A stretch of DNA of 39,029 nucleotides from Nevskia soli (GCA_026224805.1 JAMFRN010000217.1:1-39029); one strand, 5' to 3'. Counted from the stretch's first letter, positions 14,800-22,271 are shown. Numbers and translations are program-made. The notes: generated from the letters alone by a model not told the origin.

Positions 14800-15387
14800 T
14801 CAGCTTTTGCCCTCAAGCACCTCGGCCACCCGCGCCCGCAGCTGCGGCAGAAGCTCCTTCTCGAACCACGGGTTTCGGCGCAGCCACATATTGTTGCGCG
14901 GGCTGGGGTGCGGCAAGGGGACCGTGTGCGGCCAGTGCTCGCGCCAGGACTGCACCGCGCTGGTGACCGACGTGCCCGCATCGGGCAAATGGTAGTCCAG
15001 CGCGTACTGGCCGATGACCAGCGTGAGTTGCAGCTGTTTCAGCTGACGCAGCAGTTTCTCGCGCCAGGCCGGCGCGCATTCGGGACGTGGCGGCAGATCG
15101 CCGCCCTTGCCGGTGCCGGGGAAGCAGAAGCCCATGGGAATGAGGGCCACCTGCTTTGCGTCGTAGAACACTTCCGGAGTCAGGCCCAGCCACTGGCGCA
15201 GGCGATCGCCGCTTGCGTCCGAGAAAGGTACACCGGATTCATGGGCCTTCCGTCCCGGTGCCTGGCCCACGATCAGGATGTGGGCCTGCGGATGCAACTG
15301 GAAGATCGGCCGCGGACCCAGCGGCAGATGCTCCGCGCAAATGGTGCAGCGGCGCACTTCGTTGAACAGTGAGGCGGCGGAGGCCAA
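14800..15387 (-). CDS. Uracil-DNA glycosylase superfamily protein
   Basis: About 195 residues. Motif 1 is VGQAPGRKAHESGVPFSDAS, the counterpart of the GE/GQxPG water-activating loop. Motif 2 is HPSPRNN, the DNA-intercalating loop. A CTIC pair near the N-terminus and two later cysteines (GFCFPG, PECAP) could hold an iron-sulfur cluster, as in family 4 and 5 glycosylases. The likely role is removal of uracil or a related damaged base from DNA; activity of this subgroup is less certain than for true Udg. Start: TTG 15387 is chosen because AAGGA lies eight bases before it. TTG 15414 in the same frame is an alternative but its purine tract touches the codon. No ATG start is available in frame. Confidence 0.85.
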   Translation of the reverse strand: MASAASLFNEVRRCTICAEHLPLGPRPIFQLHPQAHILIVGQAPGRKAHESGVPFSDASGDRLRQWLGLTPEVFYDAKQVALIPMGFCFPGTGKGGDLPPRPECAPAWREKLLRQLKQLQLTLVIGQYALDYHLPDAGTSVTSAVQSWREHWPHTVPLPHPSPRNNMWLRRNPWFEKELLPQLRARVAEVLEGKS

Positions 15388-15444
15388 GTCATGAGTCCTT
15401 GCTTGTGGTGTCAATCCCGCCGTGGACGGGCGCCTGCCGGGCGT

Positions 15445-15867
15445 TCAGCGCAGCTCCTTGCGGATGACCAGCTTCAAGCCCGACCATACCGCATTGATCG
15501 CGCAGACCTTGATATCGACGAAACCCAGGGGCAGCGCCACCGCGCGGATGGTGTCGTCGGTGATGTCGGTGGGGACTTTGGATGCCTGTTTGGGCCACGA
15601 TACCCAGACCATGCTATCGGGCTTGAGCGCAGTCCGGTATTCCCCCAGCAGTTCCTGAAGCCTGGCCCGGCTGGCGGTGAAGAGATGGACGATATCGGTG
15701 GACGGGGTCAGCCGCGTGGCGAAGCGCACGCCCTCCGGCAGCGGATCGAGCAGGGCCGGGTAATTTTGCGGCGCATCGACGGTCAGCACCAGGCTGCCCG
15801 GCTTGATGCCCAGCTTCCGCGCCAGCGGCGTGCCCGAGTATCCGGCGGTGGCGGCCTTCCTGATCAC
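15445..15867 (-). CDS. DUF3052 family protein
   Basis: About 140 residues. Starts with the family signature GYSGTPLARKLGIKPG and continues with DIVHLFTASRARL and VWVSWPKQASKVPTDIT, which are typical of DUF3052. The biochemical function is unknown. The start is uncertain: GTG 15867 places the conserved GYSGTPL near the N-terminus as in relatives. The frame is open to a TTG at 15912, which would overlap the end of the DUF302 gene by 23 bases. No clear ribosome-binding site supports either. It probably forms an operon with the DUF302 gene directly upstream. Confidence 0.85.
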   Translation of the reverse strand: MIRKAATAGYSGTPLARKLGIKPGSLVLTVDAPQNYPALLDPLPEGVRFATRLTPSTDIVHLFTASRARLQELLGEYRTALKPDSMVWVSWPKQASKVPTDITDDTIRAVALPLGFVDIKVCAINAVWSGLKLVIRKELR

Positions 15868-15889
15868 GGCTGCATCAGGCCGGGACTGT

Positions 15890-16303
15890 TCATGTGGTGA
15901 CAACGCTCGCAATCAGGCGCTCGGCCGGAGCCAGGTTGTTCAGCAGCTCCGTTGGCAGCGAATGCCGTTCGATCAGGTAGGCCGCGGCATTGAAGCTGAC
16001 CATGACCTGGCCGAGCGCCGGTTCCGTCACCAGCACCTTGAGCGGCAAGTCGATCCCGCTGAGCGGCTGCGCCAGCATCAGCGGCGTGCCGGCCTTGGGG
16101 TTGCCGAAGAGGATCAAGGTGGTCGGCGGCATGGCCATGCCCACCGCAATGGCCTCTGCTCTCTGATCAATGACGGCGAACACCTTGATGCCGTGATCCG
16201 CGAATGCTGCGAGCAGGAGGCGCACGGTATCTGCGAACGGATGAGCGCTGCGGAGGCTGACCACGCCGTGCTTGCTGTTTGGGTTGATGTCGGATGGAGT
16301 CAT
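15890..16303 (-). CDS. DUF302 family protein
   Basis: 137 residues from ATG 16303, with AGGTGA just ahead. It contains the DUF302 features: HPFADTVRLLLAAFADHGIKVFAVIDQ at the front, the central PPTTLILFGNPKAGTPLM, and DLPLKVLV. The family has a small alpha/beta fold of unknown function, sometimes fused to or near redox and envelope genes. No signal peptide is seen, so it is probably cytoplasmic. It ends close to the start of the DUF3052 gene, so both are likely read from one transcript. Confidence 0.88.
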   Translation of the reverse strand: MTPSDINPNSKHGVVSLRSAHPFADTVRLLLAAFADHGIKVFAVIDQRAEAIAVGMAMPPTTLILFGNPKAGTPLMLAQPLSGIDLPLKVLVTEPALGQVMVSFNAAAYLIERHSLPTELLNNLAPAERLIASVVTT

Positions 16304-16357
16304 GCTCACCTCATCGAGACGCAATAGCACTTCCTAAAGGGGAAAATGAAACCAATC

Positions 16358-16423
16358 GTAGGGCGGCCTGTGGCCGCCGAGGTTGCTGCCACTCGGAACC
16401 ACGGCGGCCACTGGCCGCCCTAC
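16358..16423. repeat. GGGCGGCC/GGCCGCC inverted repeat, copy 2
   Basis: Same element as at 14027-14092. Arms 16358-16378 and 16403-16423 bracket a 24-base spacer that differs only in part from copy 1. It lies three bases past the corrected stop of the small membrane protein gene, where it may act as a transcript end. Confidence 0.8.
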
Positions 16424-16426
16424 TAT

Positions 16427-16784
16427 CTACTTTGTTAACGTGAACAGATATACACCCCACGCCAGAGCAAATGGGGCCAGGTACGTAGAAAAAAAGCCGA
16501 CACAGGGGGGCTAGTCCTCTTGTTCCGCGAGTCTTGATCAAATAGTACGGCAAGGCGAGTGGCCAGAAGCCCAAGAACATGAAACCAAAGTCCAACGGCT
16601 GATGAATGCGTTGGAGCCGTGCGTCTGCATGCACCCAAAGGGCAAGAAGGGTAGAGAACACAAGGAGCCAGAAATAGCTTAGATGTTCGCCGATGGCGAA
16701 ATGCAATAACGTGAGAGTCACCGAGTAAACGCATACGGCGCTACTCAATGCCAACATTGCTGTGACAAGAGTTCTCTTGCTCAC
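16427..16784 (-). pseudogene. Small integral membrane protein gene with a frameshift
   Basis: From GTG 16784 (MSKRTLVTAMLALSS; a TTG at 16808 is also possible) the frame encodes three hydrophobic segments up to LALPYYLIKTRGTRGLAP. It then changes character, becomes Cys-rich and runs through the adjacent repeat to a stop at 16311. Removing one base from the run of six G at 16505-16510 (six C on the coding strand) restores a hydrophobic helix, GFFSTYLAPFALAWGVYLF, and a clean end LTLTK with TAG at 16427-16429. The intact protein would have four helices and about 118 residues. The family is not recognised. The gene is visibly less GC-rich than its neighbours. It is either a real mutation or a homopolymer sequencing error. 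Confidence 0.7.
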
Positions 16785-16835
16785 GTCCGAATTTTGGCCC
16801 AATACCAACGGACGGCCTTACGCCAGCACGAGCGG

Positions 16836-17375
16836 CTAATCTCGCCGCGATCTATGCGGTCCCGCCGGCCGGTCCGCCGGCTCGCGCAAACGAGGCAATA
16901 GCTCCGCCAGGTTGCAGGGCCGGGTGTTCACGTCGAGTTGCGGCGCGATGATCTTGTCCCAGGCCAGTTCGCAGGCGCCGCGCGATCCTGGGAGGCAGAA
17001 CACCAGGCGGCCGTTGGCGCTGCCGGCGAAGGCGCGGGACTGGAGGGCGGAGGGGCCGATGTCTTCGTAGGAGAGCCAGCGGAACAGTTCGCCGAAGCCG
17101 TCGGTGAGGCGGTCGAGCAGGGGCTTGACGGCTTCGGGCACGAGGTCGCGGCCGGTGAGGCCGGTGCCGCCGGTGGTGATAATGGCGTCGATGCTGTCGT
17201 TGATCAGCCAGTTGCCGAGCTGGGCGCGGATGTGGAAGCGGTCGTCGCTGACGATGCTGCGCGCGGTGAGGGTGTGGCCGGCGGCGGCGATGCGCTCGAC
17301 CAGCAGCTGGCCGGACTTGTCGTCGTCGAGTGTGCGCGTGTCGGAAACGGTGAGTACTGCGATGCCTAATGCCAT
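16836..17375 (-). CDS. moaB: Molybdenum cofactor biosynthesis protein MoaB
   Basis: 179 residues of the MoaB/Mog fold, which adenylates molybdopterin before molybdenum insertion. The molybdopterin-binding signature TTGGTGLTGRDLVPEA is intact, as are IAVLTVSDTRT at the start and LVFCLPGSRGACELAWD near the end. It is cytoplasmic. The C-terminal tail is rich in Pro and Arg. Start ATG 17375. The formate dehydrogenase in this window needs the cofactor, though moaB is 10 kb away and on the other strand, so they are not one operon. MogA is the close alternative name. Confidence 0.92.
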   Translation of the reverse strand: MALGIAVLTVSDTRTLDDDKSGQLLVERIAAAGHTLTARSIVSDDRFHIRAQLGNWLINDSIDAIITTGGTGLTGRDLVPEAVKPLLDRLTDGFGELFRWLSYEDIGPSALQSRAFAGSANGRLVFCLPGSRGACELAWDKIIAPQLDVNTRPCNLAELLPRLREPADRPAGPHRSRRD

Positions 17376-17428
17376 GGTTGCCTCAAGTCGTCGTCAACCG
17401 AAACATCATAAACCCAGCGGCGAGCATA

Positions 17429-17511
17429 GTAGGGTGGGTGGAGCGTAGCGCAACCCACCGTTGCGCGACGGCATGGTGGGTTCCGCGCCTGGCGGCGCTT
17501 CACCCACCCTA
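17429..17511. repeat. GGGTGGGT-type palindromic repeat pair
   Basis: TAGGGTGGGTGGAGCG at the left end is answered by CGCTTCACCCACCCTA at the right. Two smaller hairpins lie inside (GTGGG with CCCAC). The same type occurs at 36736-36773 and 22460-22490. It lies upstream of moaB and downstream of the cyclase gene. Confidence 0.75.
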
Positions 17512-17531
17512 TGGGTGCCACGAATGCTTTC

Positions 17532-17577
17532 GTAGGTCGGGCTTCAGCCCGACGAGTCGCCCTGAAGGGCGACCTAC
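17532..17577. repeat. Double hairpin repeat at the end of the cyclase gene
   Basis: Two short stems, GTCGGGCTTCAGCCCGAC and GTCGCCCTGAAGGGCGAC, lie within a larger inverted repeat bounded by GTAGGTCG and CGACCTAC. It overlaps the stop of the cyclase gene (17574-17576). This is a common dispersed repeat type and may serve as a transcript end for that gene. Confidence 0.7.
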
Positions 17578-19394
17578 GCTGACCTTGGAAAGAGCTTTGC
17601 AGTTGGCCCGGTCGCCGTGCCGCCGGCGAGCTGCAGCCGCGCGTTGCGGCGGCGTTCGATCGGGTAGAGGCTGAACAGGCGGTATTTGCCGAAGCGCTTG
17701 GCCAGTTCCACTTCGCCGGCGTATTCGGCGGCGAAGCGTTCCGGCGCTTCGAGCGCGAGGCGCGCGGCGAAGGCTTCGGTGACGAAGATCATGCCGGGCG
17801 GGGTCACCGGCTCGATGCGGGCGGTGAAGGAGAGCTGCGAGCCGTAGTAGTTGGCGACGTTCTCGATCGGGTCGTGGCCGACGAAGGCGGGGGCGAAGTG
17901 CACGGCCAGGCGCAGCTCGATCTCGCGCAGCATGCCGGATTCGCTGCGCCGCACCTCCTCGATACAGGCCTGGATCGCCACGGCGATTTCGGCGGCGGTG
18001 GCGGCGTCCTCGGTGACGACATTGATGGCGTCGCCCCAGGTGTGGCGGAACAGCACCTTGTCGCCATGGCGGCCGATGATCTGCGCCACGCCGCCCATCA
18101 CGTGCGACCAGAAGCGCGGCATCTCCTCGTCGTGCAGGCGGCGGAAGCCGGCGATGTCGGCGAAGATCAGGCCGACGAAGCGGCGCCGCACCTCCGGCCG
18201 CTGCTGCGCGGGGCACTGCGCCGGCAGGACGGCGGCGCTGCCGCTGTCCTGCTCCGCGCGCAGCCAGTAGCCGGGCGGATTGCTGGCCGGCGCCAGCTCG
18301 ACGCGGCGGCAGTGGCTGCCGAGGCGCCGTGCGGCGAGCCGGGCCAGGCCCTGGGCCATGGCGGCGACGTGGCTGCCGGCCCAATCCTGCTCGTCCTCGA
18401 GGAAGCCCTGGCTGGCGGTGACTTCCCCGGCTTGCTCCAGGCAGCGCGCCAGGCGCATCGCCCAGCCGGGGCCGAAGCTGCGCTGCCAGCGCTCGATCAG
18501 CGGCTTGCGCGCGGTGGGCAGCACCAGCGACAGGCGCGCGCCGCGTGCCATGAAGTATTCGGCGGCGCAGAGGTCGGCCGGCTGGACCAGGGCGGCGTGG
18601 ACGCGTGCGCCCTCGCATTGCAGCACGTCCAGGCCGCTGACCGCCGGGGCGGTGCGGTCGGCGCCGAACACCACCGGGATCTCGATGGCGGCGCGGTCGA
18701 TGTACAACAAGGGCGGCAGGTGCAGCAGGTCGGAGAATTCATCCTCGATGCGCAGATGCTGGCAGATCAGGCGCAGCTGCTGCCGGGTGCGGCTGCGCGC
18801 GCTGACGTTGCCGCGCGCCAGCGTGTCGGCGGCGCGCAGGCTGCGCCGGGCGCGGGTGGTGTCGCCCAGCAGCAGGGCCGCCTCGGCTTCGCTGGCGCGC
18901 AGATAGTAGTGATCGACGTCGTCGGAGGGAATGGTGCCGCTGGCCAGGGTCAGCACCTCGTGCGCCAGGCGGTGCGAGGTCCCGGCATCGCCGGCCAGCA
19001 GGAACATGGTGGCCGCGTTGATCGCAGTGAAGTAGCCACCGGTCTGGCGGAATGCGTTGAGATAGGCCTGGGCGGATGCGCGCAGGTCGTCGCGGCTGCC
19101 GCCGGCCAGGGCCAGGTCCTTGAGCAGGCGGCCCTGCAGGGCCAGCCAGTCCTCGTCGATCTCTTCCTCGCGCAGGCCCAGTTCGCCGTAGCGGCGCAGG
19201 GCGAATTCGGTGCTGCCGGCATTGGCCAGCGCCAGCAGGGACAGGTATTGCAGGCGGCGCGTGTGCGCGCCGAGCTGCTGCGCCTGGTCGACCAGGTCGT
19301 AGCAGAGCAGATAGTTGCCGGCGCGCAGGGCTTCGCCGGCGCGTGCCGCGAAGACCTCGGCTGTGTTGTCGCTGTGGCCCATTACGTCCCCCAT
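17574..19394 (-). CDS. TPR / SLOG-like Rossmann / class III nucleotide cyclase protein
   Basis: 606 residues, no signal peptide or membrane helix. Residues 1-210 are alpha-helical repeats with QTGGYFTAINAATMFLLAGD and YYLRASEAEAALLLGDTTRA, the pattern of the TPR-like TRAFs-binding (DUF4071) domain known from ASK-type MAP3 kinases and many bacterial signalling proteins. Residues 225-375 look like a degenerate Rossmann (SLOG-like) unit (ADLCAAEYFMARGARLSLVLP). Residues 403-580 are a class III cyclase domain: metal ligands D413 (FADIAGF) and D455 (TWGDAINV), and R526 (TARIEP). The purine-reading lysine is replaced by H451 and the usual Asn by S522. It should make a cyclic nucleotide; which one is open. 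ATG 19382 is an alternative start with GGGGGA ahead. A SLOG-like gene lies 114 bases upstream on the same strand. Confidence 0.85.
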   Translation of the reverse strand: MGDVMGHSDNTAEVFAARAGEALRAGNYLLCYDLVDQAQQLGAHTRRLQYLSLLALANAGSTEFALRRYGELGLREEEIDEDWLALQGRLLKDLALAGGSRDDLRASAQAYLNAFRQTGGYFTAINAATMFLLAGDAGTSHRLAHEVLTLASGTIPSDDVDHYYLRASEAEAALLLGDTTRARRSLRAADTLARGNVSARSRTRQQLRLICQHLRIEDEFSDLLHLPPLLYIDRAAIEIPVVFGADRTAPAVSGLDVLQCEGARVHAALVQPADLCAAEYFMARGARLSLVLPTARKPLIERWQRSFGPGWAMRLARCLEQAGEVTASQGFLEDEQDWAGSHVAAMAQGLARLAARRLGSHCRRVELAPASNPPGYWLRAEQDSGSAAVLPAQCPAQQRPEVRRRFVGLIFADIAGFRRLHDEEMPRFWSHVMGGVAQIIGRHGDKVLFRHTWGDAINVVTEDAATAAEIAVAIQACIEEVRRSESGMLREIELRLAVHFAPAFVGHDPIENVANYYGSQLSFTARIEPVTPPGMIFVTEAFAARLALEAPERFAAEYAGEVELAKRFGKYRLFSLYPIERRRNARLQLAGGTATGPTAKLFPRSA

Positions 19395-19434
19395 GCCGGC
19401 CCCGTGAATGTCCGGCTAGTGCATCTGTCAACTT

Positions 19435-19482
19435 GAGTGCAGCGAAAAATCCGGCCAGATCCTTCGCTGCACTCAGGATGAC
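19435..19482. repeat. TTCGCTGCACTC hairpin repeat between the SLOG and cyclase genes
   Basis: GAGTGCAGCGAA (19435-19446) pairs with TTCGCTGCACTC (19463-19474), and the right side continues into CAGGATGAC. The same core, AGATCCTTCGCTGCGCTCAG, recurs at 22388-22407. It separates the two signalling genes and could weaken or end transcription between them. Confidence 0.7.
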
Positions 19483-19508
19483 AAGTCTGATTATTGGTCA
19501 CCAGGACT

Positions 19509-20270
19509 TCATCCGTCTTGCGCCGCAGAGTAGCCGGCTGCCGGATCGATCACGATCAGGCGGTGCCCGTCACGGCCCGGCCGCGGCGGCGGCAGGTCGA
19601 TGCTGAACTCGGCCGGAATATGGTGCGGATGGCGGCGCCAGTCCACCACCTCGGCGGTGCCGCCGGGGCGCAGCAGGTTCTGCTCGCGCAGGATGGCGAC
19701 GAGGATGTCCGAACGCCGCGCCAGGCAGGCGGCGAGCAGGCGGTACTGCTGCTCGCGGAACGCCTGGTCGCGCAACTCGGCGCCGCCGCTGCCGGGCGGC
19801 AGCAGGTCGACGATGAGTTCGCAGGAGGCCAGGGTGGTTTCGATCTGCTGCCGCTGCAGCTGGCGCTGCGTCGGCGAGATTTCCTCGCCGGCTTCGCGCA
19901 GGCTGTCCTGCCAGTCTTCCAGCAGGGTCTGCGGCGGCACCGGCAGCAGGCCGATCATGCGGAAGGGGATGTCGTGTTCCAGCAGCCAGCCGCTCAGCAC
20001 CCGCGCGAACAGCAGATCCGATCCGGGGGCCAGGCCGCAGAGCAGGCAGACCTGGGCGTAGCCGCCGGCGGGAAACAGGCGTGGCAGCACGCCTAGTCGC
20101 AGCTGCATCACCACGTTTTCCTCTTCCTCGGCGCTAAGCAGCAGGTGGCCGGTGCCGCCGAGCAGGAATTCGCTGTCGTCGCGGCCGGCGAGGGTGCGCA
20201 GCCAGTCGGCGAGCGGCACAGCCAGCGCCGGCGGCTCGATGCCGTTTATGAGGTGTTTGGGCCTGGACAC
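19509..20270 (-). CDS. SLOG-like Rossmann domain protein next to the cyclase
   Basis: 253 residues from GTG 20270. The core pattern is a Rossmann-like SLOG domain: strand and glycine loop QVCLLCGLAPGSDLLFARV, second strand RMIGLLPVPPQTLLEDW, then EQQYRLLAACLARRSDILVAI followed by RPGGTAEVVDWRR. The last segment matches the GGTA-x-VV nucleotide- or sugar-phosphate-binding end of SLOG proteins. The family is proposed to bind nucleotide-derived ligands in conflict and signalling systems. The N-terminal 60 residues and the Pro-rich C-terminal 45 residues are not recognised. It lies directly upstream of the cyclase on the same strand, so sensing the cyclase product, or controlling the cyclase, is a fair inference. 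No effector domain such as a nuclease or membrane channel is visible. Confidence 0.65.
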   Translation of the reverse strand: MSRPKHLINGIEPPALAVPLADWLRTLAGRDDSEFLLGGTGHLLLSAEEEENVVMQLRLGVLPRLFPAGGYAQVCLLCGLAPGSDLLFARVLSGWLLEHDIPFRMIGLLPVPPQTLLEDWQDSLREAGEEISPTQRQLQRQQIETTLASCELIVDLLPPGSGGAELRDQAFREQQYRLLAACLARRSDILVAILREQNLLRPGGTAEVVDWRRHPHHIPAEFSIDLPPPRPGRDGHRLIVIDPAAGYSAAQDG

Positions 20271-20448
20271 GGTGTCACTTTACCGTGTAACGGCCGCGCG
20301 AAGCGGGACGTATTTCTCAGAGCCAGGCGGGGAGATGCGGTGCCAGAGCCGCCACGTCCGCGGCAGGCGCGGCTGATGGATGCCGCGTCCCTCACCTCGG
20401 CAACCGCTCCATGCGTTGCCCTACCTCGGGCATCCATGCCCTCGCCTG

Positions 20449-20471
20449 CCCCTCTCCCGGAGGGAGAGGGG
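20449..20471. repeat. CCCCTCTCCC hairpin after the thiolase gene
   Basis: CCCCTCTCCC (20449-20458) pairs with GGGAGAGGGG (20462-20471) over a 3-base loop; TTT follows on the plus strand. It is 20 bases past the thiolase stop. On the minus strand no T-run follows, so termination of thiolase by this stem alone is doubtful. The remainder of the 20271-20490 gap shows nothing else. Confidence 0.7.
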
Positions 20472-20490
20472 TTTAATGCCGGTCTTGGCT

Positions 20491-21675
20491 TCAGATCATC
20501 TCGATGGCCAGGGCCACGGCTTCGCCGCCGCCGATACACAGGCTGACGATGCCGCGCTTGCCACCGGTCTTGCGCAGGGCGCCGATCAGGGTGGTGAGCA
20601 GGCGCGCGCCGGAGGCGCCGATGGGGTGGCCGAGGGCGCAGGCGCCGCCGTGGATGTTGACCTTGTCGTGCGACAGGTTGTGTTCCTTCATCGCGGCCAT
20701 GGTGACCACGGCGAAGGCTTCGTTGATTTCCCACAGGTCGACGTCGGCGGCCTTCCAGTTGAGCTTTTCCAGCAGCTTGGCGATGGCGTAGACCGGGGCG
20801 ACGGTGAATTCGCCCGGCACGCGCGAGTGCTGGCTGTGGCCGAGGATGCGGGCCAGCGGCTTGATGCCGCGCTTGTCCGCTTCCGACTGCGCCATCAGCA
20901 CCACTGCAGCGGCGCCGTCGGAGATGGAGGCCGAGGTGGCGGCGGTGACGGTGCCGTTCTTGCTGAAGGCGGGCTTCAGCGTCGGGATTTTTTCCGGCTT
21001 GCTCTTGGCCGGCTGCTCGTCGGCTTTGACCAGCTCGACACCGACCTTGCCGGACACTTCCACCGGGGCGATCTCGAAGGCGAAGCTGCCGTCGGCGCCG
21101 GCGGCCTGGGCGCGCTTCAGCGAGGTGATGGCGAACTCGTCCTGCTGGGCGCGGGTGAAGCCGAACTTCTCCACCGTGCGCTCGGCGTACACGCCCATCG
21201 GTGTGCGCTTCTCGTAGGCGTCTTCCAGGCCGTCCAGGGCCATGTGGTCGAGCAGCTCGGCGTGGCCGAAGCGATAGCCGCCGCGGGCCTTGAGCATCAG
21301 GTAGGGCGCGTTGGTCATGCTCTCCATGCCGCCGGCCAGCATCACCTTGTTGGTGCCGGCCTTGAGCTGGTCGTGGGCGAACATCACGGCCTTGAGGCCG
21401 CTGCCGCAGACCTTGTTGATGGTGCTGCAGGCCACCGACTGCGGTAACCCCGCGCCGAGCGCCGCCTGCCGCGCCGGGGCCTGTCCCTGGCCGGCCATCA
21501 GCACATTGCCCATGATCACTTCGTCGATGTCGCCGGCCTTGAGGCCGGAGCGCTCCACCGCGGCCTTGATCGCCACGCTGCCCAGCTGGTTGGCGGAGAC
21601 GGAGGAGAACACGCCGAGCATGCCGCCCATGGGCGTGCGGGCGATGGAGGTGATGACGATGGGATCCTGGGACAT
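20491..21675 (-). CDS. Acetyl-CoA C-acetyltransferase (thiolase)
   Basis: 394 residues, the usual length of biosynthetic-type thiolases. All catalytic residues are present: nucleophile C90 in NKVCGSG, H350 in GGACALGHPIGASGAR, and C380 in SLCIGGGEAVA. The enzyme condenses two acetyl-CoA to acetoacetyl-CoA, or cleaves the reverse way, in the cytoplasm. That step feeds polyhydroxybutyrate, ketone body or fatty acid pathways; AtoB and PhaA are the nearest named types, and no phaB or phaC is in the window to decide. Start ATG 21675 has AGGA six bases before it. It stands alone with gaps of about 170 and 220 bases on either side. Confidence 0.93.
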   Translation of the reverse strand: MSQDPIVITSIARTPMGGMLGVFSSVSANQLGSVAIKAAVERSGLKAGDIDEVIMGNVLMAGQGQAPARQAALGAGLPQSVACSTINKVCGSGLKAVMFAHDQLKAGTNKVMLAGGMESMTNAPYLMLKARGGYRFGHAELLDHMALDGLEDAYEKRTPMGVYAERTVEKFGFTRAQQDEFAITSLKRAQAAGADGSFAFEIAPVEVSGKVGVELVKADEQPAKSKPEKIPTLKPAFSKNGTVTAATSASISDGAAAVVLMAQSEADKRGIKPLARILGHSQHSRVPGEFTVAPVYAIAKLLEKLNWKAADVDLWEINEAFAVVTMAAMKEHNLSHDKVNIHGGACALGHPIGASGARLLTTLIGALRKTGGKRGIVSLCIGGGEAVALAIEMI

Positions 21676-21842
21676 GGTGATTCCTGCGCGGTAAGGGAAA
21701 TCCGAGGGGCGAATTGTCGCTTAATCGGTTCGGGGACGGCAAAAGGCCACTGGCTGCGGGGCCATCGGCAGCAGGGCGCGGCGTCCCGCGCTACGCCGGT
21801 AAGGCAGGTTATCGGCGGCCGCCCCCCGCGCAAGGGATATGG

Positions 21843-22271
21843 CTACAGCTCCCGCTCGATCGCCGTGACCACGCCATCCTTGAAGATCACGCGGATGCGG
21901 TCGGTTTCGGTCTGCACCGGGGCGGCGTAGAACGACGGGCCGGGGTAGAACAGCGGGTCGTAGAAGCTCGGGTAGGGGTAGAAATAGGGATAGGCCGCCG
22001 CCCCGCCGGCGGTCTGCACCTGGGTGTAGTGCCAGATGTTCTGCTGGCCGCTGGCGTCGGTGTGCTCGGTGATGCGATCCGGCTTGCCCAGGGCGAGCTG
22101 CACCGCCGCTTCCGGCATGCCCAGGCCAACCTGGCCTTTCTTCACCAGCTCCTGCTGCTCCGGCGTCAGGTTCGAGTAGGCGCCGGGATTGTCCTTGATG
22201 CGTGCTTCCGGCGTGGCGCAGCCGGCCAGTGCGGCGAGGGTCAGCAGGGCGGGGATCAGCAGACGTTTCAT
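21843..22271 (-). CDS. Small lipoprotein with BamE-like domain and aromatic/proline-rich segment
   Basis: 142 residues from ATG 22271, with AAGGAG seven bases ahead. The signal peptide MKRLLIPALLTLAALAGC has lipobox LAGC with lipidated C18. The mature part opens with a segment resembling SmpA/BamE-type folds: VKKGQVGLGMPEAAVQLALG, then a glycine-proline turn and IWHYTQ, ending in RVIFKDGVVTAIEREL. Between them lies a run rich in Tyr, Phe and Pro (about residues 93-118, AYPYFYPYPSFYDPLF). It is probably anchored in the outer membrane. BamE itself is normally shorter and lacks the aromatic run, so this is a relative, not a clear BamE. The frame is open further upstream, but the lipobox fixes the start. 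Confidence 0.85.
   Translation of the reverse strand: MKRLLIPALLTLAALAGCATPEARIKDNPGAYSNLTPEQQELVKKGQVGLGMPEAAVQLALGKPDRITEHTDASGQQNIWHYTQVQTAGGAAAYPYFYPYPSFYDPLFYPGPSFYAAPVQTETDRIRVIFKDGVVTAIEREL

Noticed and set aside
17430-17580. CRISPR-like array from repeated short hairpins
   Set aside because: The repeats are palindromes of different families with no equal spacers and no cas genes.
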